Shown piece by piece: positions 1 through 9,456 of a stretch of 64,000 nt of DNA. Positions within the stretch are counted from its first letter, which is position 1, and every line of letters starts with the position of its first letter. The stretch covers positions 62,001 through 126,000 of the forward strand of contig NZ_NETJ01000003.1 in the NCBI RefSeq assembly GCF_002128405.1, given 5' to 3'. A model generated the notes under the pieces. That model did no database searches and was not told where the DNA came from. It worked only from the letters and a program-made list of their open reading frames with translations. The DNA is from Gottfriedia solisilvae (GTDB lineage Bacteria > Bacillota > Bacilli > Bacillales > Bacillaceae_G). A program made the translations under genes and the position numbers.

Positions 1-658
1 TGATTTGAAAAAAGTTGAACAAAAAGAAAAAGATTTATATATTTCGCAAACTAAACTAGAGAACGATAAAGAAATGCTTCAAAATCTAAATCGTACACTT
101 ATGAATCAAGAAATTCAAATGAAGGCTATACTAGAAAAGCTGAAATCTGAGATACATGAAAAAGAACATGATGTACTAAGTTTAGAAGAACAAGAAGAGC
201 TTTTAGCAGAACAAGAAAAAGCAATAAAATCTGCTTCGAAAAATTCTCATTCAAGTGGTGAATTTATGCGACCTGCAGATGGGTATGTATCTTCTGGTTT
301 CGGATACCGTTCATTTGATAACGAAGAACACTCAGGAGTCGATATTGTCAAAAAAGGCAATGTGCCAATCGTCTCAGTAGCAGATGGAGTGGTGATACGT
401 GCATACAAATCATCTAGTTATGGAAATGTTGTATTTATTACACATAATATTGATGGAAAAGTATTTACTTCTGTATATGCCCACATGAGTAGTTTTAAAG
501 TGTCATCTGGTCAAAGTATTTCTAAAGGCCAAGCAATTGGAACAATGGGGAACACAGGTAAATCATTTGGTCAGCATCTACACTTTGAATTACATGAAGG
601 ACAATGGAATCAGGCGAAATCAAATGCAGTTGATCCAGCAAAATACATTCATTTTTAA
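1..658 (+). CDS. M23 family metallopeptidase with N-terminal coiled coil (5' end outside window)
   Basis: Probable secreted or cell-wall peptidoglycan endopeptidase. The visible 218 residues start with a Lys/Glu-rich, heptad-like coiled coil (first ~80 residues), as in EnvC/NlpD-type murein hydrolase activators. A LytM/M23 domain follows (from about residue 90) with the zinc-site motifs HSGVDI and HLHFE. The frame is open to the left edge (the codon before the first TTG reads Asp), so the start and signal peptide lie outside the window. Whether it is an active enzyme or an activator cannot be told from this fragment, although both metal-ligand motifs are present. A strong hairpin terminator follows. 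Confidence 0.85.
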   Translation, partial: DLKKVEQKEKDLYISQTKLENDKEMLQNLNRTLMNQEIQMKAILEKLKSEIHEKEHDVLSLEEQEELLAEQEKAIKSASKNSHSSGEFMRPADGYVSSGFGYRSFDNEEHSGVDIVKKGNVPIVSVADGVVIRAYKSSSYGNVVFITHNIDGKVFTSVYAHMSSFKVSSGQSISKGQAIGTMGNTGKSFGQHLHFELHEGQWNQAKSNAVDPAKYIHF

Positions 659-698
659 AGCAATCAATTCATTTAATATTTAAATAAATTTTTTTATG

Positions 699-727
699 AA
701 AAAGGCATCCAATATGGATGCCTTTTT
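699..727. terminator. Bidirectional intrinsic terminator
   Basis: A perfect 12-bp stem (arms 699-710 and 716-727, 5-nt loop) is flanked by A and T runs. It lies between the convergent M23 peptidase gene and the minus-strand membrane protein gene and can serve both. Confidence 0.8.
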
Positions 728-731
728 ACAC

Positions 732-1280
732 TTATTGAGAGTGTTGATTATGAATATCACTTGAAATGAAATTACTTTCATCATGTGAAAAGGAATAGTA
801 AACAGTAAAAATAATCAACAGGCTAGAAATAAAAATAGCTGGAAAGAATGAGGATAAAAGCTTTGGGAATTGATCGCTTAAGAACATGATTGAACAAAAA
901 ATAGAAGTACATGTGACAAGTAATAAACAAATTAACAATAGTGTTTTTGCTTCTGTTATTGAAAGCATTGAGACCATCATACTCCCCATCATACCCGACA
1001 TCATCCCTGTAAATATTCCTTCTAACAATGCAAGAAAGTTAAGTCGCAGTCCAATAAATAAACCAATTGAAGCAGAAAGCCCCATTGAAAGTAAAAGTGA
1101 ATAGAAAAATTGTTGAGGCATCGTGAGAGTAATCAATACGCCAATGGATAACCCAGTTGTCATACTAATTATCATCGTAAACATCATTTGATTCATTCGA
1201 TCATCCTTAGTTGGACGATTATAAATAGATAGAAAGGATATGAGAACTGATACGCATATGCAGATCCAACCCGTCAACAT
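732..1280 (-). CDS. Met-rich multi-pass membrane protein, possibly copper-linked
   Basis: I do not recognise a named family. The 182-residue product has about five hydrophobic segments and clustered methionines (for example GIFTGMMSGMMGSMMVSM near residue 90, and DRMNQMM near residue 28). Such spacing is typical of proteins that handle Cu(I) through thioether ligands. The C-terminus is hydrophilic and carries His residues (HDES, HNQHSQ). The ATG at 1280 is preceded on the minus strand by AGGGGGT. The gene is divergent from csoR-copA-copZ, and its leader contains the same 10-mer (ATACCCCCTA) as the csoR operator. A role in copper homeostasis is inferred from context and composition only. Confidence 0.55.
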   Translation of the reverse strand: MLTGWICICVSVLISFLSIYNRPTKDDRMNQMMFTMIISMTTGLSIGVLITLTMPQQFFYSLLLSMGLSASIGLFIGLRLNFLALLEGIFTGMMSGMMGSMMVSMLSITEAKTLLLICLLLVTCTSIFCSIMFLSDQFPKLLSSFFPAIFISSLLIIFTVYYSFSHDESNFISSDIHNQHSQ

Positions 1281-1285
1281 ACATA

Positions 1286-1295
1286 ATACCCCCTA
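1286..1295. promoter_or_regulatory. CsoR-half-site-like decamer in the leader of the divergent membrane gene
   Basis: ATACCCCCTA here is identical to positions 1359-1368 in the csoR promoter. It overlaps the minus-strand gene's G-rich ribosome site, so the match may be coincidental. Confidence 0.3.
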
Positions 1296-1349
1296 ATTAG
1301 TCGCTTTGTATCATCATATGGACAACTAAAAATAAATAGAATAAAAAAA

Positions 1350-1380
1350 TTGACACCTATACCCCCTATGAGTATATAAT
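1350..1380 (+). promoter_or_regulatory. csoR-copA-copZ promoter with CsoR-type operator
   Basis: TTGACA (1350-1355) and TATAAT (1375-1380) flank a pseudo-palindrome, ATACCCCCTATGAGTAT (1359-1375). This resembles known CsoR operators (a C-run and G/T-rich arms between -35 and -10). Apo-CsoR bound here would block RNA polymerase, and Cu(I) would release it. The spacer is 19 bp for TATAAT, or 17 bp if TATATA at 1373 is used. Confidence 0.65.
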
Positions 1381-1397
1381 ATGAGTGAGGTGATAAA

Positions 1398-1697
1398 ATG
1401 GAAAATTGTCATGACGATTCTATGGTGCCTAGAAGTGAAGAGGAAATTGAAAATTTAATGAAACGTCTTCGCAGAATCGAAGGTCAAGTACGTGGTATTC
1501 AAAAAATGGTCGAGGAAGACCGTTATTGTATAGATATATTAACTCAAATAATGGCGATCGAAGCTGCAATGAAAAAAGTAAGCTTTTCATTAATTGAGAG
1601 ACATGCTAATCATTGTATGGTAAAAGCAGTGAAAGAAAACAATGGAGAAGCATCCGTAACTGAATTAATGGAGGTTATTAAACGCTACGTAAAATAA
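1398..1697 (+). CDS. csoR: Copper-sensing transcriptional repressor CsoR
   Basis: The 99-residue all-helical DUF156/CsoR protein has the Cu(I) ligand set: Cys44, His69 and Cys73 (in RYCIDIL and RHANHC). The spacing of 25 and 4 residues equals that of characterised CsoR proteins. The conserved RRIEGQVRGIQKM segment contributes to DNA contact. The ATG at 1398 follows GAGGTG at a normal distance. It is the first gene of csoR-copA-copZ, 15 bp before copA, and is probably autoregulated through the operator at 1359-1375. The ligand spacing favours copper over nickel, formaldehyde or persulfide sensors of the same family. Confidence 0.93.
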   Translation: MENCHDDSMVPRSEEEIENLMKRLRRIEGQVRGIQKMVEEDRYCIDILTQIMAIEAAMKKVSFSLIERHANHCMVKAVKENNGEASVTELMEVIKRYVK

Positions 1698-1712
1698 AGG
1701 GGTCTGATATAT

Positions 1713-4103
1713 ATGAGTGAAACAAGGCAGTTAACACTCGGTATTGAAGGAATGACCTGTGCTGCATGTGCAACCAGAATCGAAAAAAGTTTAAACCGAA
1801 TGGATGGCGTTGAAGCAAACGTAAATCTTGCTTTAGAAAGAGCCACTATTATGTACGATCAGAAGTATCAAACTACGGATATAATAGATAAAATTCATAA
1901 CATCGGCTACGAGGTTGCTCTTGAACATGCAACACTTGATATTGAAGGTATGACATGTGCTGCATGTTCTGCACGAATTGAAAAGGTAATCGGAAAAATG
2001 GAAGGTATTACAAAAATTAACGTAAACTTAGCGATGAATACTGCAACCATTGACTATTTACCCGAAGTTCGTTCACTTCAATCAATTATAGATAAAATCC
2101 ATCACATTGGTTATAGTGCCACTGTAAAAAATGAGGATGTAAATAAAGGAAATCATGCAACGAAAAAAAAGTTATTACAATTAATGTTTTCAATTATTCT
2201 ATCACTACCATTGTTGTACTCAATGGTTACACATTTACCAATTTCAACTAATATTTGGATGCCACATTTATTAATGAATCCTTGGTTTCAATTGATACTT
2301 GCAACTCCAGTTCAGTTTATCATTGGTTGGCATTTCTACGAAGGAGCATTTCGGGCTTTACGGAATAGAAGTGCGAATATGGATGTGCTTGTTGTACTTG
2401 GTACTTCTGCTGCTTATTTTTATAGTTTAGTGGAAACACTGAAGACAGTATCAGATTCTTCGTATATGCCTCATCTTTATTTCGAAACAAGTGCGGTACT
2501 GATTACACTAGTTTTGCTTGGTAAATATTTTGAGCATATTGCGAAGGGTAGAACAACTGAGGCAATTTCGAAGTTATTGGAGTTACAAGCCAAGGAAGCC
2601 ACTATTTTAAAAGATGGAGAAGAAGTAAAAGTATCATTTGAAGATGTCAAAGTTGGAGATCATCTTCTTGTGAAACCAGGAGAAAAGATACCCGTAGATG
2701 GTATGATTCTTTCTGGAATGTCTACGGTAGATGAATCTATGATTACCGGGGAATCCCTGCCGGTTGATAAAAAGAAAGGCGATAAAGTAGTTGGGGCAAC
2801 TGTAAATGGAAATGGTTTCTTGACGATAGAAGCTGAGAAGGTTGGGAAAGATACTGCATTAGCAAATATCGTGAGAATCGTTGAAGAAGCTCAAGGTTCA
2901 AAAGCGCCAATTCAACGACTAGCAGACCAAATTTCAAATATATTTGTTCCAATTGTCATAATCATTGCGACCATAACCTTTCTGATTTGGTTTTTCATGA
3001 TTGATCCTCAAAATTTACCGAAAGCGATCGAAGCTGCAATTGCAGTTTTAGTGATAGCTTGCCCTTGTGCACTTGGGTTAGCAACACCTACTTCTATTAT
3101 GGTAGGAAGTGGAAAAGGTGCGGAACACGGTATTTTATATAAAGGTGGAGAATATTTAGAAACCACTCAAAAAATAGGTGCAATTATTCTTGATAAAACT
3201 GGTACGGTTACAAAAGGGAAACCAGAAGTAACGGATGTGATCAGTCTTCATCAACGAGATGATTTGCTGAGTCTGGTTGCGAGTGTGGAAAAAATGTCAG
3301 AGCATCCATTGGCTCAAGCAATCGTTGATTATGCTAAGCAACAAGATTTGAAATTAAAAGAAGTTAAAGAATTCGTTGCAATTCCAGGGTATGGTGTAGA
3401 AGCAATGGTAGAAGATTCTTCAATTGCTATTGGTACACGTAAATTAATGCAGGAAAAGAATATAATTACATCTTCCATTGAAGAACAGCTAATTCAATTC
3501 GAAGCCTCGGGTAAAACTAGCATGATTGTTGCAATTAACGGAGAACTTGAAGGAATTGTTGCAGTTGCAGATACAATTAAGGATTCTTCAAATGTGGCCA
3601 TTCAGTCATTAAAGAGTTTAAACATTGAAGTGTATATGGTAACAGGTGATAACGCTCGAACTGCAAATGCAATTGCAGATGCTGTTGGAATCGAGAACGT
3701 TTACGCAGAAGTGTTACCAGAAAAGAAAGCAGAAATAGTTGAGACACTTCAAAAACAAGGTAAAGTCGTAGCAATGGTTGGAGATGGAATTAATGATGCT
3801 CCTGCACTTGCGAAAGCTGATATAGGAATGGCAATTGGAACTGGTGCAGATGTTGCCATTGAAACAGCGGATGTCACACTTGTTGGTGGAGATTTATCTC
3901 ATATTCCTAAGGCAATTTCACTAAGTAAGAAAACAATGCATAATATACGACAAAACTTATTCTGGGCTCTATTTTATAATAGCTTGGGTATACCAATTGC
4001 AGCTATGGGATTACTTGAACCATGGGTAGCAGGTGCTGCAATGGCATTTAGCTCAGTATCAGTTGTCATAAATTCACTTCGATTAAAAAGGGTAAAAATT
4101 TAA
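1713..4103 (+). CDS. copA: Copper-exporting P1B-type ATPase CopA
   Basis: Exports Cu(I) across the membrane using ATP. The 796-residue protein has two N-terminal heavy-metal domains, each with GMTCAAC (Cys16/Cys19 and again near residue 80). These are followed by eight predicted membrane helices with the CPC metal site (Cys450-Pro-Cys452), the actuator loop TGES (~344), the phosphorylation site DKTGT (Asp494), the P1B-specific SEHPLA His-Pro motif (~531), GDGINDAPA (~690), and the final-helix YNSLG and SSVSVV segments diagnostic of Cu(I) transport. It is full length compared with Bacillus CopA and has an AAAGGGG ribosome site. It is transcribed with csoR and copZ. Confidence 0.97.
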   Translation: MSETRQLTLGIEGMTCAACATRIEKSLNRMDGVEANVNLALERATIMYDQKYQTTDIIDKIHNIGYEVALEHATLDIEGMTCAACSARIEKVIGKMEGITKINVNLAMNTATIDYLPEVRSLQSIIDKIHHIGYSATVKNEDVNKGNHATKKKLLQLMFSIILSLPLLYSMVTHLPISTNIWMPHLLMNPWFQLILATPVQFIIGWHFYEGAFRALRNRSANMDVLVVLGTSAAYFYSLVETLKTVSDSSYMPHLYFETSAVLITLVLLGKYFEHIAKGRTTEAISKLLELQAKEATILKDGEEVKVSFEDVKVGDHLLVKPGEKIPVDGMILSGMSTVDESMITGESLPVDKKKGDKVVGATVNGNGFLTIEAEKVGKDTALANIVRIVEEAQGSKAPIQRLADQISNIFVPIVIIIATITFLIWFFMIDPQNLPKAIEAAIAVLVIACPCALGLATPTSIMVGSGKGAEHGILYKGGEYLETTQKIGAIILDKTGTVTKGKPEVTDVISLHQRDDLLSLVASVEKMSEHPLAQAIVDYAKQQDLKLKEVKEFVAIPGYGVEAMVEDSSIAIGTRKLMQEKNIITSSIEEQLIQFEASGKTSMIVAINGELEGIVAVADTIKDSSNVAIQSLKSLNIEVYMVTGDNARTANAIADAVGIENVYAEVLPEKKAEIVETLQKQGKVVAMVGDGINDAPALAKADIGMAIGTGADVAIETADVTLVGGDLSHIPKAISLSKKTMHNIRQNLFWALFYNSLGIPIAAMGLLEPWVAGAAMAFSSVSVVINSLRLKRVKI

Positions 4104-4117
4104 GGAGGAAATATCAA

Positions 4118-4318
4118 ATGGAAACAATTTTAAAAGTAAATGGAATGACTTGTGGACACTGTAAGGCTGCGGTTACTAAGGCTGTAGAAAGTGTATCAGA
4201 TACAAACAATATAATTGTTAGTTTAGAAAATAAAGAAGTATCATTCAAACATCTAGATACAGAAACAGTAGAAAAAGTGAAAGAAGCAATTGAAGATCAA
4301 GGATACGATATCTTATAA
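4118..4318 (+). CDS. copZ: Copper chaperone CopZ
   Basis: The 66-residue single heavy-metal-associated (ferredoxin-like) domain has the MTCGHC Cu(I) site (Cys12, Cys15), as in Bacillus CopZ. It delivers Cu(I) to the N-terminal domains of CopA. It starts 14 bp after copA with an AAGGAGGAAAT ribosome site and is followed by a hairpin that ends the operon. Confidence 0.95.
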   Translation: METILKVNGMTCGHCKAAVTKAVESVSDTNNIIVSLENKEVSFKHLDTETVEKVKEAIEDQGYDIL

Positions 4319-4320
4319 AA

Positions 4321-4353
4321 AAACAAAGGCGGACTAAGGTTCGCTTTTTGTTT
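4321..4353 (+). terminator. Intrinsic terminator after copZ
   Basis: Imperfect hairpin with G-U pairs (arms about 4321-4334 and 4338-4353) ending in a T-rich stretch, immediately after the copZ stop. Confidence 0.55.
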
Positions 4354-4413
4354 GGCTGTAATATATAAGAGAATGATGTTGATAGAGAATATACTTATGG
4401 GGAGACTATTTCA

Positions 4414-5223
4414 ATGAAAAAATTAATGTTAATACTTAGTACAATCACATTGATCGGTTTAAGCGGATGCGGAAACAATGGACATCATACGGAATCGAAT
4501 CATCATGGAATGAATCATGAAAAGAAAGAAAAAGAAAAGCAGACTAAAGTAAGTTTTACATTCAATCAAAATCCAAAAAGTGGAGAGAATTCAGAACTAG
4601 TTATTAAAGTTAAAGATTCAGAAGGTAAAACAATCAAGGACTTTGAAGTTGAACATGAAAAGTTAATGCATTTAATCGTTGTAAGTAATGATTTATCTTA
4701 TTTTGACCATATCCACCCAGAGTATAAAGGAGATGGATTATTTACTATTACACCAAACTTTCCATCAGGTGGAAAATATACATTATATGCAGATTTTGTG
4801 CCTAAAGACTCTGCTAAAACAGTAAAAACAAAAACGATTCAAGTATTAGGTAGTGAACGAAGTCCGGTGGTTCTAAAGGAAGACCAGCACCAAACAAAAG
4901 TAGTTGCTGGCAAAGAAATCTCATTTAAAACAGATGAGTTAACGACAAATAAAGATATCACTTTATCCTTTACTATTAAGGATGAAAAATCAAAAAAACC
5001 GATTAGAAATTTACAACCTTACTTAGGTGCAATTGGACATGTGGTCGCTATTAGTGAAGATACAAAAAACTACTTACATGTTCATCCAATGAATGAAGAT
5101 TCAACAGGTCCAGAAGCAAAATTTATGACAAGTTTCCCAAAAAGCGGCATGTATAAAATCTGGGGACAATTTCAACAAAACGGACAAAAATTCACAGTCG
5201 ATTTTACTGTAAAAGTAAAATAA
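4414..5223 (+). CDS. His-rich secreted lipoprotein with two FixH/YtkA-like domains, putative metal-binding
   Basis: The 269-residue protein has a lipoprotein signal: a KK start, a hydrophobic core and the lipobox LSGC with Cys19. A His/Met-rich linker follows (GHHTESNHHGMNHE). The body looks like two repeated beta-sandwich halves, each carrying a matching metal-ligand-like patch (DHIHPE near residue 91 and YLHVHPMN near residue 222) and FPSGGKY or FPKSGMY strands, as in YtkA-like domains. It sits 95 bp downstream of the copper operon behind its own ribosome site. A role in extracytoplasmic copper binding is plausible but inferred. The next genes face the other way. Confidence 0.6.
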   Translation: MKKLMLILSTITLIGLSGCGNNGHHTESNHHGMNHEKKEKEKQTKVSFTFNQNPKSGENSELVIKVKDSEGKTIKDFEVEHEKLMHLIVVSNDLSYFDHIHPEYKGDGLFTITPNFPSGGKYTLYADFVPKDSAKTVKTKTIQVLGSERSPVVLKEDQHQTKVVAGKEISFKTDELTTNKDITLSFTIKDEKSKKPIRNLQPYLGAIGHVVAISEDTKNYLHVHPMNEDSTGPEAKFMTSFPKSGMYKIWGQFQQNGQKFTVDFTVKVK

Positions 5224-5230
5224 TTTTTTT

Positions 5231-5258
5231 AGAAGAAGCTATCATAATAGCTTCTTCT
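5231..5258. terminator. Bidirectional intrinsic terminator
   Basis: A perfect 12-bp stem (5231-5242 and 5247-5258) with a 4-nt loop, T-runs on both sides, between the convergent lipoprotein gene and thiF. Confidence 0.85.
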
Positions 5259-5269
5259 TTTTATGATGC

Positions 5270-6283
5270 CTATTGGAAGTTTACTATTTTCTTATAAATA
5301 GACTTTGCCTGTGAAGGTTGATTTGTCCCATGAATAATTGCTCTGCCATCTTTAAATAATACAATTCTATAATCCTCAAATGAACAAGAAAGTAAATAAG
5401 GATTCACAATTAAGTCATTCACATCATTTATTAATCTCTTCGATAATTCCTCAAGAGAAAGTGAAAGAGAGGACATATTTCTTAATTGAATTGCATCCCT
5501 TCCACATAATATATCTGTTTTCATTTCTGGGTCGCTTTGTAAGTACGGAAAAATAGGCAAATCACCGCATGTAGGGCAATTTTTATGTTTTAACTTTTCA
5601 ATGTTTATGTCAGCTTTTTCATTTTTCCAAACATCATAAGATTGCAATAGTGGTATTACTTCTGTACCAGTGATGAGCTTTAAAGCAGATGTAACTTGAA
5701 ATGCAGTGATAATTTGAACGATGGGGCTAATGACACCAACAGTATCACATGTATCTTGTAAACTGGGTATATGTTCTAATACACAGTTTAAACATGGTGT
5801 TTTACCAGGAATAATTGGAAATGTGATTCCATAGCTAGCCACGCATGCACCAAAAATAAATGGAACACCAAATTTTATAGCTGCATCATTTACAATCATT
5901 CTAGTTTCAAAATTATCAGTTGCATCAATTAAAATAGTTTTCTCTTTAACAAACTCATCAATGTTTTTAGCATTGATGTCTGTAATAAAACTATTAATGT
6001 TTATGCTACTATTTAATTCTAATAATCTATTTTTTGCTGCAATTGCTTTCGGTAACTTATTTTTAGCATCTTCTTCTGAATATAACTGTTGTCTTTGCAA
6101 ATTACTCCATTCAACATAATCACGATCGACAATCGTCAATTCTCCAATGCCTGCACGCACTAGCATTTCTGCTATTGATGAGCCGAGTGCTCCTGCTCCA
6201 ATCACTAGTACACTTGCATGTTGTATTTTCTCTTGTCCGTCATTACCTAAAAATAATTGCTGCTTCATATATCTGTCAATCAA
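5270..6283 (-). CDS. thiF: ThiS adenylyltransferase ThiF (MoeB/ThiF/HesA family)
   Basis: Activates the C-terminal Gly-Gly of ThiS by adenylation so that it can be thiolated for thiazole synthesis. The 337 residues include the nucleotide-binding [10 protein letters not shown] (~28), [15 protein letters not shown] (~51, the family's D and R residues), the DATDNFETR loop (~120), and zinc-site cysteines (CLNC near 167 and CPTC near 239). It is the last gene of tenI-thiO-thiS-thiG-thiF and overlaps thiG by 4 bp (start within the thiG stop). The extended C-terminus after CPTC is usual for Bacillus ThiF. MoeB is the alternative, but the context favours ThiF. Confidence 0.9.
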   Translation of the reverse strand: MIDRYMKQQLFLGNDGQEKIQHASVLVIGAGALGSSIAEMLVRAGIGELTIVDRDYVEWSNLQRQQLYSEEDAKNKLPKAIAAKNRLLELNSSININSFITDINAKNIDEFVKEKTILIDATDNFETRMIVNDAAIKFGVPFIFGACVASYGITFPIIPGKTPCLNCVLEHIPSLQDTCDTVGVISPIVQIITAFQVTSALKLITGTEVIPLLQSYDVWKNEKADINIEKLKHKNCPTCGDLPIFPYLQSDPEMKTDILCGRDAIQLRNMSSLSLSLEELSKRLINDVNDLIVNPYLLSCSFEDYRIVLFKDGRAIIHGTNQPSQAKSIYKKIVNFQ

Positions 6284-7050
6284 GAACTCACCAACCCTGT
6301 AATCGGACTACTTGCCACCCCATAATTTTTTTCACGTATTCTTCCAGCTTCGAAACCAAGCTTACCTGCTTCAATAGCCATTTTCATTGCAATAGCCATC
6401 TTTACTGGATCAGCAGCATCAGAAACAGCCGTATTTAGTAACACGCCATCCGCGCCTAATTCCATAGCAAATGCTGCATCTTTAGGTGAACCAATTCCAG
6501 CGTCAATAATAACAGGAACGGAGGATTGCTCAATAATAAACTTTAAATTTAAAGGATTTAAAATACCTTTTCCAGACCCTATTGGTGATGCGCCGGGCAT
6601 GATTGCATGGACTCCAAGTTCTTCAAGTCTTCTTGCTAAAACGACATCATCGGATGTATAGGGTAATACGATAAATCCTTCTGAAAGTAACATTTCAGAG
6701 GCTTTTAATGTTTCAATTGGATCGGGTAAAAGCGACTTGTCGCAACCAATTACTTCAACCTTAATCATGTCACATAGCCCTGAAGCTTTTGCTAGTTTGG
6801 CGATTCTAACGGCTTCTTCAGCAGTTTTTGCCCCAGCGGTATTTGGAAGAAGCTTATATTTTGTTAAATCTAATTGTTCAAGAAAGTTTGGTTGAGATTC
6901 CTCAAATATATTCATTCTCCTAACAGCAAATGTTAATACTTCCGTTTCAGATACCTCAATAGCCTGTTTTTGAATATCAAAAGAAGGGTATTTGCCTGTA
7001 CCTAGAAACAATCTTGAATGAAATGAATGTTTTCCAATTGTTAACATCAT
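6280..7050 (-). CDS. thiG: Thiazole synthase ThiG
   Basis: Forms the thiazole phosphate of thiamine from 1-deoxyxylulose-5-phosphate, dehydroglycine and ThiS-thiocarboxylate. The 256-residue TIM barrel shows [10 protein letters not shown] near the N-terminus, LPNTAG, VIGCD, and [12 protein letters not shown] with [20 protein letters not shown] (phosphate-binding loops). The start overlaps the thiS stop by one base and the end overlaps thiF by 4 bp, indicating translational coupling. Confidence 0.96.
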   Translation of the reverse strand: MMLTIGKHSFHSRLFLGTGKYPSFDIQKQAIEVSETEVLTFAVRRMNIFEESQPNFLEQLDLTKYKLLPNTAGAKTAEEAVRIAKLAKASGLCDMIKVEVIGCDKSLLPDPIETLKASEMLLSEGFIVLPYTSDDVVLARRLEELGVHAIMPGASPIGSGKGILNPLNLKFIIEQSSVPVIIDAGIGSPKDAAFAMELGADGVLLNTAVSDAADPVKMAIAMKMAIEAGKLGFEAGRIREKNYGVASSPITGLVSS

Positions 7051-7253
7051 TAACCTCCACCTACAAAATGTATTAATTCTACAATATCTCCGTTTGAAAG
7101 AACTGTAGTACCGTACAGTTCTCGATACAATATTTCTTTATTCACTTCTACTACAACGATTCTATTTTCTAGTTGATAAGAATGAAGTAAATCTTTTACT
7201 GTACAAATATTTTCACCTAGCTGAATACTTTTGCCATTTAATTGGATGATCAA
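7050..7253 (-). CDS. thiS: Sulfur carrier protein ThiS
   Basis: The 67-residue ubiquitin-fold protein ends in VGGG, whose terminal Gly-Gly is adenylated by ThiF and then converted to a thiocarboxylate. It begins MIIQLNGK, typical of ThiS. It lies between thiO and thiG in the order found in Bacillus thi operons, with an AAGGAGAGG-type ribosome site. Confidence 0.93.
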   Translation of the reverse strand: MIIQLNGKSIQLGENICTVKDLLHSYQLENRIVVVEVNKEILYRELYGTTVLSNGDIVELIHFVGGG

Positions 7254-7276
7254 ACGTTTTACACCTCTCCTTAAAA

Positions 7277-8368
7277 TTACCGATTCACTTTAAACGCTTC
7301 TACCCACTCAGTTCTAATCTTTCTTTTAAGAATAAAATCTCGAATCATTTTGCCCGTTTCAGGAGCAAGAAGAATGCCATTTCGAAAGTGTCCAGTTGCA
7401 AAAAATATATTGTCATTATCAGGGTGTTTTCCGATATATGGTTTTTGGTCAATGGTTTGTGGTCTTAAACCTCCCCAAAATGATTCAATGGTCATCTTAG
7501 TCATATCAGGTAGCATCTTTTTGGCAGTTTCAATTAATGATTCAATACCTAGTAGGGTTGGTTTTTCATTCCATTCGTTTTGAACCATCGTTGCACCAAT
7601 AACAAGTTTTCCATTGTTCCTAGGAACAATGTAGTTATGATCATGGAAAATTGTATGCTCCAACGTCAAATGTTCACTTGTAACCGAAAGACATTCTCCC
7701 TTAACTGGGGTAAGACGATTATTTAATCCGAGCTGCTTGAAAAAAGAAGTGCTCCAAACCCCATTTGCAATGACGATATTATCAGCTGTAAATTTTCCAT
7801 TTGTAGAATGAATCATAAATGTATTTTCAATTTTTTGAATGTCTAAAACACAAGCATTTTCGTGTATTGTAGCTCCGAGCACTTGTGCACTTTTGCAAAA
7901 AGCCATACAGACAGAAGTGGGTAGGACGCTTACATCATCTTCTATATATGCTGCTCCAATTATATCTGTTGTTATATTAGGTATTTTCCTTTGAATTTCA
8001 GTTGGTTCATACCACTTAACCGTTGATTGAGAAAGAAGGGAAGCTAATTGGATTTTTTCATCGTCATTATAAGCAAGTTTAAAAATCCCACCTGTTTTCA
8101 GCTCAATGTCGATATGACTTAGTCTTTTAAGCTCTTCATTCAGTTCAAAATAAGCTAGTTGACTGCTTCTTGCAAAAGGTAAAAAAATCTTTGAATCATT
8201 GCACTCAGAATGAGCTCCGAGCATGCCTGCTGCAGCGCTAGTTGATTTCGAACCAATCGTTTGTGCTTCGAATACGGCAACGTCTATTTTTTCTTTTGCC
8301 AAGTAATAAGCGATTGAGCATCCAATGATTCCACCACCAATTACAATTACATCAAAATGTTGTTTCAT
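7277..8368 (-). CDS. thiO: Glycine oxidase ThiO
   Basis: FAD-dependent oxidation of glycine to the imine used by ThiG. The 363-residue protein has the N-terminal Rossmann dinucleotide-binding motif VIGGGIIGCSIAYYLA, an adenine-ribose acidic residue (VAVFEA), SAAAGMLGA, and the C-terminal GHFRNGILLAPETGK of the DAO/glycine oxidase family. It overlaps tenI by 4 bp. Length matches Bacillus glycine oxidase (about 369 residues). Confidence 0.93.
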   Translation of the reverse strand: MKQHFDVIVIGGGIIGCSIAYYLAKEKIDVAVFEAQTIGSKSTSAAAGMLGAHSECNDSKIFLPFARSSQLAYFELNEELKRLSHIDIELKTGGIFKLAYNDDEKIQLASLLSQSTVKWYEPTEIQRKIPNITTDIIGAAYIEDDVSVLPTSVCMAFCKSAQVLGATIHENACVLDIQKIENTFMIHSTNGKFTADNIVIANGVWSTSFFKQLGLNNRLTPVKGECLSVTSEHLTLEHTIFHDHNYIVPRNNGKLVIGATMVQNEWNEKPTLLGIESLIETAKKMLPDMTKMTIESFWGGLRPQTIDQKPYIGKHPDNDNIFFATGHFRNGILLAPETGKMIRDFILKRKIRTEWVEAFKVNR

Positions 8369-8967
8369 AGATTACTAGTGCACCTCTCCATATATTTTAG
8401 AGCAGCATCACGCGAGTTTTCAGAAGAAAAAATACCAGACATTACTGCAATTCCATCAACCTGACACTCTTTTAGTATAGGAAGATGATCAGGAGCTATT
8501 CCACCAATTGCGTAAACTGGAATTGTAAGAACTTTTTTCATCTCAGTTAACTGATCAATTCCATTTGGACGTAAACCTTTTTTGCAATTTGTGATAAAGC
8601 AATGTCCATAAATGACATAATTGGCCAGATCCTTCTCAGCTTGAATAGCCTCTGCTAATGAATGGACTGAGCGACCGACGTTAATTGTTGGATATTGTTC
8701 TTTCACTAACTTGACCGGATGGCCGTGAGTTGGCAAATGAATGTTTATTAGACTGTTAAGCAACGCTACATCTAATCTGTCATTTATGACAATCTTGTTC
8801 ATAGGAACTTTGTTATCTCTTAAAAGATTTAATAGGGTATGTAGTTCCGAGCTGCTTTTAGATTTTTCTCGTATATGAACTAAATCAACAACATCATGTA
8901 TTTGAATAATCTTTGAAGCAAGATCATGAACAGAATACATATTATTCGTTACTGCAATTAGCTTCAA
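8365..8967 (-). CDS. tenI: Thiazole tautomerase TenI
   Basis: TenI aromatises the ThiG product in Bacillus; it resembles thiamine phosphate synthase ThiE. The 200-residue barrel has the HGHPVK-type loop, GRSVHS, YVIYGHCF and the C-terminal YAIGGIAP phosphate loop. I chose the TTG start at 8967 because AAAGGAGGAG lies just upstream; a longer reading to 9093 would run into the riboswitch and its terminator and is not believable. ThiE is the alternative, but the position at the head of thiO-thiS-thiG-thiF favours TenI. It is controlled by the upstream TPP riboswitch. Confidence 0.85.
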   Translation of the reverse strand: MKLIAVTNNMYSVHDLASKIIQIHDVVDLVHIREKSKSSSELHTLLNLLRDNKVPMNKIVINDRLDVALLNSLINIHLPTHGHPVKLVKEQYPTINVGRSVHSLAEAIQAEKDLANYVIYGHCFITNCKKGLRPNGIDQLTEMKKVLTIPVYAIGGIAPDHLPILKECQVDGIAVMSGIFSSENSRDAALKYMERCTSNL

Positions 8968-9027
8968 ATTTGCTCCTCCTTTTTGAGAAATAGGGTGTAT
9001 GTATTGTAAATTTCCTTTTAAAACAAG

Positions 9028-9060
9028 AAAAACCACTTTCCTAAAACTGGAAAGTGGTTT
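9028..9060 (-). terminator. TPP-riboswitch expression-platform terminator
   Basis: On the minus strand, a 12-bp stem (9049-9060 with 9030-9041) is followed by a T-run. Its 5' arm (CCACTTTCC) is also complementary to GGAAAGTGG at the 3' end of the riboswitch aptamer (about 9099-9107). Terminator and antiterminator are therefore mutually exclusive: TPP binding closes P1 and lets the terminator form. Confidence 0.85.
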
Positions 9061-9094
9061 GTAAGATACACAAATAAACGCATAAAAAGACATT

Positions 9095-9190
9095 GCGCCA
9101 CTTTCCTACGCAGGTACGAACCTGTTCAGGTTATGAGGGTTTTAAAGTAACTACTTTATTCTCAGCCCTTATCAAGGGATCCCCTAGTGA
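9095..9190 (-). promoter_or_regulatory. TPP riboswitch (THI element) controlling the tenI operon
   Basis: Read on the minus strand, the element shows the conserved TPP aptamer blocks: CACTAGGGG, AAGGGCTGAGAA, ACCCTCATAACCTGAACAGG, and the closing TTCGTACCTGCGTAGGAAAG. CACT at the 5' end and AGTG at the 3' end form P1. It lies upstream of tenI, with the terminator at 9028-9060 between them, and so represses thi expression when TPP is abundant. Confidence 0.96.
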
Positions 9191-9456
9191 TGAATACACT
9201 ATGAAAATTAAATTTAGCATAGCATAAAAATAAAATAATTCAAGATTAAAAAAATGATAGTTTGTAAATATTATTTTAAAAGTCAGCAAAATAGACACTT
9301 AAAAATATAATAAAAAATAATTTTTTAATGTGAAAATAGTGAATGTTTCCAGGCATAGATATGAATTTTCACCCAACCCTGTAAAATTTTAGGTAAATAA
9401 AATGATTTACAAGATTGATTCATAGGTTTATATTAAGTCTGTACAAATGAATAGTT

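Noticed and set aside
8968-9093. N-terminal extension of TenI to 9093
   Set aside because: It would translate through the riboswitch terminator. A strong ribosome site stands just before the TTG at 8967.
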